Source: Blautia sp. (GTDB taxonomy: Bacteria > Bacillota > Clostridia > Lachnospirales > Lachnospiraceae). Taken from it: a DNA stretch of 64,000 nt. The position numbers and the translations under genes were made by a program. The DNA is taken from positions 1 through 64,000 of the forward strand of contig JAFTPT010000020.1 of NCBI GenBank assembly GCA_017463155.1, given 5' to 3'. Positions 17,535 through 25,493 of the stretch are shown here, in pieces (position 1 is the stretch's first letter; every line of letters starts with the position of its first letter). Under the pieces are notes generated by a model. That model was not told the origin of the DNA. It worked only from the letters and a program-made list of their open reading frames with translations, and did not search any database.

Positions 17535-18929
17535 ATGAAGATTCCCAGAATACTATTGACCGCCGGGGCCAGCGGCAGCGGCAAGACCATGCTCACCTGC
17601 GGCCTTCTGCAGGCGCTCGTGGACAGGAACAAAGACGTCGCGTCGTTTAAATGCGGCCCGGACTATATCGATCCCATGTTCCACAGCCGTGTGATCGGGA
17701 CCAGTTCGTGCAATCTGGATACCTTTTTTACGGACAAGGAGACAACACAGTATCTTCTGTGCGAGCATGGGAAGGACAAGGATATCTGCGTGATGGAGGG
17801 CGTGATGGGCTTCTATGACGGCCTCGCGGGCATCAGCGTCATGGCCAGCGCCTATGACCTGGCCGTGACCACAAAGACGCCGGCCGTACTCATCGTGAAC
17901 AGCCGGGGCATGAGCGTTTCCCTGGCCGCCTACATCAAGGGCTTTCTTGAATATATGCCGGATAACCCGATCAAAGGCGTGATCTTTAACCAGATGTCCG
18001 AGATGCTGTATCCCCGTATGAAGAAGATGATCGAGGATCAGCTGCCCGTACGGGTGCTCGGGTATGTGCCCAGGCTTACGGAAGGCATTCTCGAAAGCCG
18101 TCACCTGGGCCTTGTGCTGCCGGACGAGGTCGAAGGACTCCGGGATACCTTAAAGGATCTGGCTTCCATCATGGAGAAAACGGTGGACATCGACGGCCTG
18201 CTGCAGCTTGCCGGCGAGGCGCCTGAGATCGATTGTGATGAACAGGAACTGCTGAAAAAGAAGCCGGTGCTTTCCTTCCGGACAAAAGAGAAGGTCCGCA
18301 TCGGCGTGGCCTCGGATGAAGCGTTCTGCTTTTTCTATGAAGACAACTTCAGGCTCCTTCAGAAGATGGGGGCGGAACTGATATACTTTTCCCCGATCCA
18401 CGACAGACATCTTCCGGAAGGTCTGGACGGTCTGCTGCTCTATGGAGGGTATCCGGAGCTGTATGCAAAGGAGCTTTCTGAAAACAGCACCATGCTTTCC
18501 GACATCCGGAACGCCATTTCAGGGAACATGCCCGTGATGGCGGAGTGCGGAGGGTTCATGTATCTGCACCGGAAGATGGAGGATACAGAAGGAAACAGCT
18601 ATGAGATGGCAGGCGTGATCGACGGAGAGGTCCGCCACACCCATAAGCTCAGCCGTTTCGGGTATGTGACCCTTCAGGGAGGCGATACCGAGGTCTTCGG
18701 TACCCCCTTTACCTGGGAGATCCCGGCCCATGAATTCCACTATTTTGATTCGTCCAGCTGCGGGGAGTGCTTCTTCGCAAAGAAGCCCTTAAGCAAGCGC
18801 GGATGGAACTGTATACATGCAGGCAGGACCATGCTGGCCGGTTTTCCGCATCTGTACTATTACGGCGCGCCGGAAGTCCCGGCAGCATTTCTGAAGGCCT
18901 GTGAAGCCTACGGACTGGAGAAAAAATGA
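17535..18929 (+). CDS. cbiA: Cobyrinate a,c-diamide synthase
   Basis: ATP- and glutamine-dependent amidation of the a and c side chains. The 464-residue protein has the P-loop ASGSGKTMLTCGL near the N-terminus, FKCGPDYIDPMFH and MEGVMGFYDG of the synthetase domain. The class I glutamine amidotransferase-like domain follows, with the catalytic Cys in MAECGGFMYL and the His region in HEFHYF. AACAGGAGA precedes the ATG. The 3' end overlaps cbiB (ATGA type), indicating coupling. Confidence 0.95.
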   Translation: MKIPRILLTAGASGSGKTMLTCGLLQALVDRNKDVASFKCGPDYIDPMFHSRVIGTSSCNLDTFFTDKETTQYLLCEHGKDKDICVMEGVMGFYDGLAGISVMASAYDLAVTTKTPAVLIVNSRGMSVSLAAYIKGFLEYMPDNPIKGVIFNQMSEMLYPRMKKMIEDQLPVRVLGYVPRLTEGILESRHLGLVLPDEVEGLRDTLKDLASIMEKTVDIDGLLQLAGEAPEIDCDEQELLKKKPVLSFRTKEKVRIGVASDEAFCFFYEDNFRLLQKMGAELIYFSPIHDRHLPEGLDGLLLYGGYPELYAKELSENSTMLSDIRNAISGNMPVMAECGGFMYLHRKMEDTEGNSYEMAGVIDGEVRHTHKLSRFGYVTLQGGDTEVFGTPFTWEIPAHEFHYFDSSSCGECFFAKKPLSKRGWNCIHAGRTMLAGFPHLYYYGAPEVPAAFLKACEAYGLEKK

Positions 18930-19909
18930 TGATGCTATATCGTGTTCTGGCTTTGCCGGCCGGATGTCTTCTGGACTTTATCCTTGGTGATCCCGCCTGG
19001 CTGTATCACCCGGTGATCCTGATCGGAAAGCTGATCAGCCTTCTGGAAGAAAAGATCAGGCCCCATTTTTCAAAATCGAAGACAAGCGAGCTGCTTGGCG
19101 GCCTCGTCGAGGTGGCTGTGGTATGCCTGGTCTGCTTCGGCCTTCCCTGGCTTGTGATCGAATACCTGTACCGGCTGTTTCCGGTCGTTGCCTTTATCCT
19201 CGAGAGCTTTCTGTGCGGTCAGCTGCTGGCGGCAAGATCCCTGCAGAAGGAGAGCATGAAGGTCTACGATGCGCTGAAGCACGGGACGCTCGAAGATGCA
19301 AGGCACGCGATCTCCATGATCGTCGGAAGGGATACGCAGAGCCTGACGGAAAAAGGGATCATAAAGGCGGCCGTGGAAACGATCGCGGAGAACACCTCCG
19401 ACGGCGTGACGGCCCCGATGCTCTTCATGGCGATCGGCGGACTGCCGTTCATGTTCCTCTACAAGGGCATCAACACGATGGATTCCATGCTGGGCTACAA
19501 GAACGAGAAATACCTGTACTACGGGAGATGCGCGGCCAAGCTTGATGATCTGGCCAACTACATTCCCGCAAGGGTGACGGCCTTTGTCATGATCCTGGCC
19601 TGCGGTATGTGCGGGCTTGACGCGAAAATGGCCGAGACGATCCACAAAAGGGACCGGAAAAAGCATGCCAGCCCGAATTCCGCGCAGACGGAGTCGGTCA
19701 TGGCCGGCGCACTTCACGTGCAGCTGGCGGGAGACGCATACTATTTCGGCAAAAAATATGAAAAGCCGACCATCGGCGACGACATCCGCCCCATTGAGGC
19801 GGAGGATATCAAAAAAGCCAACCGGCTGATGTTTGCGACCAGCTTTCTATGTATGATCCTGTTTACGCTGATCTCGCTGGTCATCCGGGTGGCAGGAGGA
19901 CTGTTATGA
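18926..19909 (+). CDS. cbiB: Adenosylcobinamide-phosphate synthase
   Basis: Membrane enzyme that attaches aminopropanol or its phosphate to adenosylcobyric acid. The 327 residues have several hydrophobic segments and the family motifs DFILGDPAWLYHPVILIGK near the start, VAETIAENTSDGVTAP-like text and PNSAQTESVMAGAL. Three ATG codons in a row overlap the cbiA stop (18926, 18929, 18932); spacing from CTGGAG slightly favours 18929. The 3' end overlaps the next gene by 4 bp. Confidence 0.93.
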   Translation: MMMLYRVLALPAGCLLDFILGDPAWLYHPVILIGKLISLLEEKIRPHFSKSKTSELLGGLVEVAVVCLVCFGLPWLVIEYLYRLFPVVAFILESFLCGQLLAARSLQKESMKVYDALKHGTLEDARHAISMIVGRDTQSLTEKGIIKAAVETIAENTSDGVTAPMLFMAIGGLPFMFLYKGINTMDSMLGYKNEKYLYYGRCAAKLDDLANYIPARVTAFVMILACGMCGLDAKMAETIHKRDRKKHASPNSAQTESVMAGALHVQLAGDAYYFGKKYEKPTIGDDIRPIEAEDIKKANRLMFATSFLCMILFTLISLVIRVAGGLL

Positions 19910-20943
19910 AGCACACCCATGGCGGGAACATCTATACCTACAGGAACTGCCTGGATTTTTCTTCGAACTGCAATCCGCTCGGGACGCCGGATTCCGTGAA
20001 GGAAGCGATCCGAAAGAGCGCGGATCTGATCATGCATTACCCGCAGGTGGAAAGCGGGGATTTGTGCAGCGCGATCGCCGCGTACGAAGGCGTAAGCGAG
20101 GAGCAGGTGATCTGCGGAAACGGTGCGGCGGAGGTGATCTTTTCCCTCTGCAGGGCACTTCGCCCCCGGAAGGCGCTTCTTCCGGCTCCGACCTTCGCGG
20201 AATATGAGCAGGCGCTCACGAGCGTGGACGCTAAGATCCTTTATTTTCCACTCAGGGAAGAACAGGATTATATACTGGATGAGACGATCCTGGACCGGCT
20301 TGTGCCCGGGATCGACATGCTCTTCATCTGCAATCCGAACAACCCGACCGGGATGCTGACGGACGGAGCGCTTATGCGGAAGCTCCTGGAGAAATGCGCG
20401 TCGAATGGCATCTTTCTGGCGGCAGACGAATGTTTTCTGGATTTTGTGGAGGGGCAGGAGAACTATACGCTCAAGAACTACCTGGACAGCTTCGGAAATC
20501 TGCTGATCCTGAAGGCCTTTACCAAACGGTACAGTATGGCGGGCGTTCGTCTCGGCTACGGGCTTTGCGGAAACGAAGAGCTGATCCGGAAGATGACCTT
20601 CCAGAACCAGCCGTGGAATGTCTCTGCGCCGGCCCAGTTGGCCGGGCTGGCCGCTCTTAAGGAAAAGGAATTTGTCGAGCAGGGCAGGAAGATGGCTTTA
20701 TCGGAAGCCGTGTACCTGAAGCATGCGATGAAAGAACTCGGGCTGCAGGTGTTTCCGTCCCAGGCGAATTATATATTCTTTAAAGGCCCGGAAGACCTGT
20801 TCAGGGAATGTGTGGAGCACGGGATCCTGATCCGGGACTGCAGCAATTATGAAGGGCTTACGAAGGGCTACTACCGGATCGCCGTCCGTTCGCATACGGA
20901 CAATGAACGGCTGATCCGGGTATTTACAGAGATACTGAAGTAA
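19906..20943 (+). CDS. cobD: Threonine-phosphate decarboxylase-like aminotransferase
   Basis: PLP enzyme of aminotransferase fold class I that in cobalamin clusters makes (R)-1-amino-2-propanol phosphate from threonine phosphate. The 345 residues start with HGGNIYTY and FSSNCNPLG. They contain ICNPNNPTG and ADECFLDF, and the PLP lysine lies in [21 protein letters not shown] 19906 overlaps the cbiB stop as ATGA; the longer frame start at 19849 lies inside cbiB and is rejected. A histidinol-phosphate aminotransferase is the main alternative, but the cbi context argues against it. Confidence 0.87.
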   Translation: MKHTHGGNIYTYRNCLDFSSNCNPLGTPDSVKEAIRKSADLIMHYPQVESGDLCSAIAAYEGVSEEQVICGNGAAEVIFSLCRALRPRKALLPAPTFAEYEQALTSVDAKILYFPLREEQDYILDETILDRLVPGIDMLFICNPNNPTGMLTDGALMRKLLEKCASNGIFLAADECFLDFVEGQENYTLKNYLDSFGNLLILKAFTKRYSMAGVRLGYGLCGNEELIRKMTFQNQPWNVSAPAQLAGLAALKEKEFVEQGRKMALSEAVYLKHAMKELGLQVFPSQANYIFFKGPEDLFRECVEHGILIRDCSNYEGLTKGYYRIAVRSHTDNERLIRVFTEILK

Positions 20944-20957
20944 AAAGGAGGGGTATT

Positions 20958-22466
20958 TTGGCGAAGGCGATCATGGTGCAGGGTACGATGTCAAATGCGG
21001 GGAAAAGTCTCCTGGCCGCAGGACTCTGCCGGATCTTCCATCAGGACGGATATCGTACCGCACCTTTTAAATCACAGAATATGGCACTCAACTCTTATAT
21101 CACCCGGGAAGGGCTGGAGATGGGACGCGCACAGGTCATGCAGGCGGAATGCGCCGGGATCGAGCCGTCGGTCCTGATGAACCCGATCCTCTTAAAGCCT
21201 ACGAACGACGTGGGTTCCCAGGTGATCGTCAACGGGGAAGTCCTTGGAACGATGGCTGCCCGCGATTATTTTGCCTACAAAAAGCAGCTGATCCCGGAGA
21301 TCATGAGGGCCTACGACACGCTGTCGGCACAGAATGATATCCTGGTGCTGGAGGGTGCCGGAAGTCCGGCCGAGATCAATCTCAAGCAGGATGACATCGT
21401 CAATATGGGTATGGCGAAGATGGCCCATGCGCCGGTGCTTCTGGTCGGAGATATCGACCGCGGCGGCGTGTTCGCGCAGCTGCTTGGCACGGTGGATCTT
21501 TTGGAGCCGGATGAACGGGCCATGGTCAAGGGCCTCATCATCAATAAATTCCGCGGCGACAAGACCATCCTCGATCCTGGCATCGTGATGCTGGAGGAGA
21601 GGAGCGGGATCCCGGTGGTGGGCGTCGCTCCCTACCTGCAGATCCAGGTGGAGGATGAGGACAGCCTGACCGAGCGCTTCGAAGGGCACAGGGAGGCGGA
21701 TCTGATCGATATCGCGGTCATCCGGGTCCCCAGGATCTCGAATTTTACGGATTTCAATCCGCTGGAGAACATTCCCGGCGTCTCCGTCCGCTATGTCAGG
21801 TATCCCAATGAGCTGAAGGATCCCGATCTGATCATGCTTCCCGGTACCAAAAATACCATGGAGGATCTTCTGTCCCTCAGGCAGAACGGCATGGAAGCGG
21901 CGATCCTCAAGGAAGCCGCCAAGGGAAAGCTGATCTTCGGTATCTGCGGCGGGTACCAGATGCTGGGCGAGGAGCTTTCGGATCCCTACGGCGTGGAAGC
22001 CGGCGGGACGATCAAGGGAATGGGGCTTCTGCCCATGAAGACCGTCTTTACGAAGGAAAAAACAAGGACCCGGGCCATGGGAAGCTTCCGGAAGCTTGAT
22101 GGCCCCTTCGCGGCGCTCTCCGGCGCGGAGATCGACGGCTATGAGATCCACATGGGCGAGACGGTCTTTGCGGGTGAAGCCGGCTCTGCCACGTCGATCC
22201 GCGACGTTGTCTCGGGTGACGAAAAGGAGGACGGCGCGTGCCTCGGAAATGTCTGCGGCACGTATGTACACGGCGTTTTTGATACGGAGGAGGCGGCCGC
22301 CAGCCTGATCCGGGCTCTCGGCGAAAAGAAAGGCATCGATGTGACGGAGATGGCCAGCGTAGATTTCGCGGCCTTTAAGGAAACACAGTATGACATCCTG
22401 GCTTCCGAGCTTCGGAAAGCCATGGACATGGAAAAAATCTACCGTATTCTTGAGGAGGGTATCTGA
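20958..22466 (+). CDS. cbiP: Cobyric acid synthase
   Basis: Amidates the b, d, e and g side chains of adenosylcobyrinate diamide using glutamine. The 502-residue product starts with [20 protein letters not shown] (P-loop), contains KSQNMALNS and [15 protein letters not shown], and ends with an amidotransferase domain ([11 protein letters not shown] Cys; TYVHGVFD His). The start is TTG 20958, supported by AAGGAGGGG directly upstream. It is 14 bp after the preceding gene. Confidence 0.95.
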   Translation: MAKAIMVQGTMSNAGKSLLAAGLCRIFHQDGYRTAPFKSQNMALNSYITREGLEMGRAQVMQAECAGIEPSVLMNPILLKPTNDVGSQVIVNGEVLGTMAARDYFAYKKQLIPEIMRAYDTLSAQNDILVLEGAGSPAEINLKQDDIVNMGMAKMAHAPVLLVGDIDRGGVFAQLLGTVDLLEPDERAMVKGLIINKFRGDKTILDPGIVMLEERSGIPVVGVAPYLQIQVEDEDSLTERFEGHREADLIDIAVIRVPRISNFTDFNPLENIPGVSVRYVRYPNELKDPDLIMLPGTKNTMEDLLSLRQNGMEAAILKEAAKGKLIFGICGGYQMLGEELSDPYGVEAGGTIKGMGLLPMKTVFTKEKTRTRAMGSFRKLDGPFAALSGAEIDGYEIHMGETVFAGEAGSATSIRDVVSGDEKEDGACLGNVCGTYVHGVFDTEEAAASLIRALGEKKGIDVTEMASVDFAAFKETQYDILASELRKAMDMEKIYRILEEGI

Positions 22467-22470
22467 ACGA

Positions 22471-23112
22471 ATGAGAGTGGAGCTTGAGAATGTAAAACCC
22501 ATGGATATCGAGGGAAGAAGCTTTGAGATCATCACCGAGGAGCTGGGGGATACCCCTCTGGTCCCGGGAACAGAGCTGATCGTGAAGCGCTGCATTCATA
22601 CCAGCGCGGATTTCGATTACGCAAAGAACCTCTGCTTTTCCGAAAACGTGGTCGAGAAAGCCATCCGGGCCATCAAGGACGGGGCCTGTATCGTGACGGA
22701 CACGCAGATGGCGAAGGCCGGCATCAACAAGAAGGCGCTTTCGCGCTACGGTGGTGATGTCTACTGCTTCATGTCCGATGAGGATGTGGCGAGGATCGCA
22801 AAAGAGAACGGTTCCACCAGAGCGACCGCCAGCATGGACAAGGCGGCTGCCATGGACAAAAAGCTGATCTTCGCCATCGGGAACGCCCCGACGGCGCTGG
22901 TGCGCCTGTACGAGCTGATCGAGGACAAAAAGCTGTCCCCGGAGCTGATCATCGGTGTTCCCGTTGGATTCGTCAACGTCGTGCAGTCCAAGGAACTGAT
23001 CATGGAGACCGACGTGCCCTATATCGTGGCACGAGGACGAAAAGGCGGCAGCAACATCGCGGCCTGCATCTGCAATGCACTTCTTTACATGATCGACAAC
23101 AAACGTGATTGA
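22471..23112 (+). CDS. cbiC: Cobalt-precorrin-8 methylmutase
   Basis: Moves the methyl group from C11 to C12 to give cobyrinate. The 213 residues contain RCIHTSADFDYAKNLCFSE with the proposed catalytic His, GACIVTDTQMAKAGI, IGNAPTALVRLYELI and the C-terminal GRKGGSNIAACICNALLY. ATG 22471 follows GAGGAGGGT inside the end of cbiP. It is the last gene of the cluster and converges on the MocR-type gene with 7 bp between; no clear terminator is seen. Confidence 0.95.
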   Translation: MRVELENVKPMDIEGRSFEIITEELGDTPLVPGTELIVKRCIHTSADFDYAKNLCFSENVVEKAIRAIKDGACIVTDTQMAKAGINKKALSRYGGDVYCFMSDEDVARIAKENGSTRATASMDKAAAMDKKLIFAIGNAPTALVRLYELIEDKKLSPELIIGVPVGFVNVVQSKELIMETDVPYIVARGRKGGSNIAACICNALLYMIDNKRD

Positions 23113-23119
23113 TAAAGCG

Positions 23120-24415
23120 CTAGATCAGGAGCTCCTTCAGAAGGCGGAGTGCCTCCGGATAGACGGAGGTGTCCATGGAGGAGCAGGACAGTACCAGGGT
23201 CAGGCTTCCCTCTGACAGGGAAAGGATCTGGAACCGGATGCCGGACGAATTCATGCGCGCCCGAAGCTCTTCTTCCGTAAGAAGGCAGGGAACCGTAAGA
23301 GCGAGGGTGATCCCGGCGGCACCGTAACGGATCTGGCAGCCCGGACCAAATACGCGATCGACTTCATCGGCCAGGAGCTTCAGCTTCTGGCCGTATAAAC
23401 GGTTGAGGCGCCGGATCTGGGAGGCCATGTGCCCGTCCCGGATGAACTGGCACAGGGCGATCTGCTCGGCCTTCGAAGCGGTCTGGTTGTAGTGGGACGC
23501 TCTTTCCTGATACAGGGAAAGAAGCGACGGCGGAAGGATCATAAAGCTGATGCGGATTGAGGGGAGCAGAAGGCGGGAGAAGGTGCCAAGGTAGACAACA
23601 TTCTCCGAACCCGAGAGACTGTAGAGGGAGGGCGTCGGCTTCTGCAGGTAGACGAATTCATTCTCATAGTCGTCCTCGATCACGATGCTTCCGTGCTGTT
23701 CGGAATACCGGATCAGCTCCATCCGCCGTTTGACAGGCATGATCTCCCCCCAGCGCGTCATGTGGGCCGGGGAGACATAGATGATGCTGCAGTCCCTGTC
23801 ACGATAATGCACCTTGAATCCGTAATCCGTAAAGACCGCGATCCCCTGTGTAAAGGATGGCGTGGGAAAGGAGACCGTCCGCCGGTCCTTCAGCATGGGA
23901 CAGAGAAGCTGCAGCAGGGACTGAACGCCCGCGCCGATCAGGATCTGGTCCGCGCCGCAGTAGATATTCCGCTGGGTGCGGATGTAGGCGGCAAGCGTCT
24001 CGCGAAGATCGGATTCACCCTGGGGCTCCCCGTAGGTGAGCATCCGTTCATTCTGGCGAAGGGCGCTTTTTAAGTAGCGCTGCCACAGATCAAAACGAAA
24101 GCTCTGGCGATCCACGCCGGAGGAGGCAAAGTCATAGCGGATCGGCGCCTTTTCCGGCCGCTTTTTTTGCATTTTCTGTCCCTGGCGGATCACTTCCGCA
24201 ATTTCTGTCACAAAATACCCGCTCTGGGGGCGGGAGATGATATAGCCGTCCGCAGCCAGCTGCAGGTAAGCGGCCTCCACGGTCGTCCGGCTGACATGAA
24301 GCTCCCAGCAGCACTTGCGAAGAGACGGAAGCTTTGCCCCGGGCGGAAGCTGTCCTCCCAGGATCAGCTGTTCAAAATGGTGATAGACATCCATGTATAG
24401 AAGCGACGTGTTCAT
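23120..24415 (-). CDS. pdxR: MocR/PdxR-type GntR regulator with aminotransferase domain; PLP lysine replaced by Arg
   Basis: The 431 residues have an N-terminal GntR winged helix (LPPGAKLPSLRKCCWELHVS, then RTTVEAAYLQLAADGYI) and a C-terminal fold-type-I aminotransferase domain. Divergent from pyridoxal kinase, it fits PdxR, which senses pyridoxal 5'-phosphate. The PLP-facing Asp/Tyr segment IEDDYENEF is kept. The segment that carries the Schiff-base lysine in GabR/PdxR (GTFSK) reads GTFSRLLLPSIR here, with Arg at residue 281 (codon 23573-23575). The regulator may therefore bind PLP non-covalently or sense something else. Symbol and role are inference from context. Confidence 0.8.
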   Translation of the reverse strand: MNTSLLYMDVYHHFEQLILGGQLPPGAKLPSLRKCCWELHVSRTTVEAAYLQLAADGYIISRPQSGYFVTEIAEVIRQGQKMQKKRPEKAPIRYDFASSGVDRQSFRFDLWQRYLKSALRQNERMLTYGEPQGESDLRETLAAYIRTQRNIYCGADQILIGAGVQSLLQLLCPMLKDRRTVSFPTPSFTQGIAVFTDYGFKVHYRDRDCSIIYVSPAHMTRWGEIMPVKRRMELIRYSEQHGSIVIEDDYENEFVYLQKPTPSLYSLSGSENVVYLGTFSRLLLPSIRISFMILPPSLLSLYQERASHYNQTASKAEQIALCQFIRDGHMASQIRRLNRLYGQKLKLLADEVDRVFGPGCQIRYGAAGITLALTVPCLLTEEELRARMNSSGIRFQILSLSEGSLTLVLSCSSMDTSVYPEALRLLKELLI

Positions 24416-24476
24416 GCAAAACTGTCCCCCTGAAAATCGTCTGAATCATAATCGGAATAAATGTACAGTTACGGAT

Positions 24477-24505
24477 ATCATACATGAACATGAAAGAGAA
24501 TGCAA
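24477..24505 (-). promoter_or_regulatory. Predicted promoter of the MocR-type regulator
   Basis: Minus strand TTGCAT, 17 bp, TATGAT. The transcript would start about 55 bp before the gene. No strong plus-strand promoter for the kinase is visible in 24416-24556, as expected for an activator-dependent promoter. Confidence 0.5.
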
Positions 24506-24556
24506 GACCGGGAGCGAAACACTTTTGTGCAGATGCTCCCGTAAGGAGGAGATGGA

Positions 24557-25456
24557 ATGAAACGCATCGTACTGCTGAGTGATCTTTCGGCCCTGGGACG
24601 CTGTTCCCTGACAGCCTCGATCCCCGTGCTGTCGGTGATGGGTGTCCAGCCTGTTCCGGCACCTACGGCGATCCTCAGCAACCAGACCGGCTACAGGTCC
24701 TGCTATTTTGAAGAATACACGGACAGGCTTTCATCCTTTGCGGATGAATGGCAGAAGATCGGTTTTACCCCGGACGGGATCTACACGGGGTTTCTTAAAG
24801 ATGCCGTGTCCGTAAAAAGAGTGGCTTCCATGGTGACAAAGATCCGTGTTCCGGGATGTCTTCTGATCGTTGATCCGATCATGGGGGATAACGGCAATGC
24901 CTTTCCGATGTATTCCGAAGAGTTCCTTCTGGAGAGCAGAAAGCTGATCCGGATGGCTGATGTGATCACACCGAATCTGACAGAGGCAATCCTTCTGCTT
25001 GCAGGAATTGACGGACTTAAAAAAGAATGGAACCGGCTCGGGAGTGAAACCGGCGAAGAGAAGCGGATGCACATCCTGTCCATCGCGGAGGCCTTGTCCC
25101 GGGAGTACGGGATCGGCACCGTCGTGATCACGGGGATCGAGGAAGGATGCGGGATGCGGTTCGACGATGGGGCAGAAGGCTCCGACGATGACAAAGAGAT
25201 CTCCAATCTGATCCTTCAAAAGGGAAACGGGACGTTTATCTCCTCACGGAAGATCGGCGGAAGCTATTCTGGGACCGGTGATCTGTTTACATCCGTACTC
25301 GCTGCAGGCATGGTGAACGGGATCGATCCGGTTGTTTGCGGCCGGAAAGCATGCCGATTTCTAAACCAGGCCCTGGAGCTTACCGTACAGGAAGGCACGG
25401 ACCGGAATGAAGGGCTCCATTTCGAGCCGTTTCTCGGTGAGCTTCTCCCGAAATAA
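24557..25456 (+). CDS. pdxK: Pyridoxal / pyridoxamine kinase
   Basis: Ribokinase-fold PfkB-type vitamin B6 salvage kinase, 299 residues. It shows LSALGRCSLTASIPVLSVMG and QTGY near the N-terminus, VDPIMGDNG and TPNLTEA in the middle, and the anion-hole/catalytic motif SGTGDLFTSVLAAG near the C-terminus. ATG 24557 has AAGGAGGA 7 nt upstream. It is transcribed away from the MocR-type regulator, a common pdxR-pdxK arrangement. It is also called pdxY-like; substrate preference is unknown. Confidence 0.88.
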   Translation: MKRIVLLSDLSALGRCSLTASIPVLSVMGVQPVPAPTAILSNQTGYRSCYFEEYTDRLSSFADEWQKIGFTPDGIYTGFLKDAVSVKRVASMVTKIRVPGCLLIVDPIMGDNGNAFPMYSEEFLLESRKLIRMADVITPNLTEAILLLAGIDGLKKEWNRLGSETGEEKRMHILSIAEALSREYGIGTVVITGIEEGCGMRFDDGAEGSDDDKEISNLILQKGNGTFISSRKIGGSYSGTGDLFTSVLAAGMVNGIDPVVCGRKACRFLNQALELTVQEGTDRNEGLHFEPFLGELLPK

Positions 25457-25466
25457 CGGAAAAACA

Positions 25467-25493
25467 AAGAGCTGGCTTATTCGGCCAGCTCTT
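25467..25493. terminator. Shared bidirectional terminator between pdxK and the ABC-F gene
   Basis: A ten-bp perfect stem (AAGAGCTGGC with GCCAGCTCTT) and 7-nt loop. On the minus strand it is followed by TTGTTTTT, and on the plus strand by CCCATTTTT. The stem overlaps the last codons of the ABC-F gene. Confidence 0.75.
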
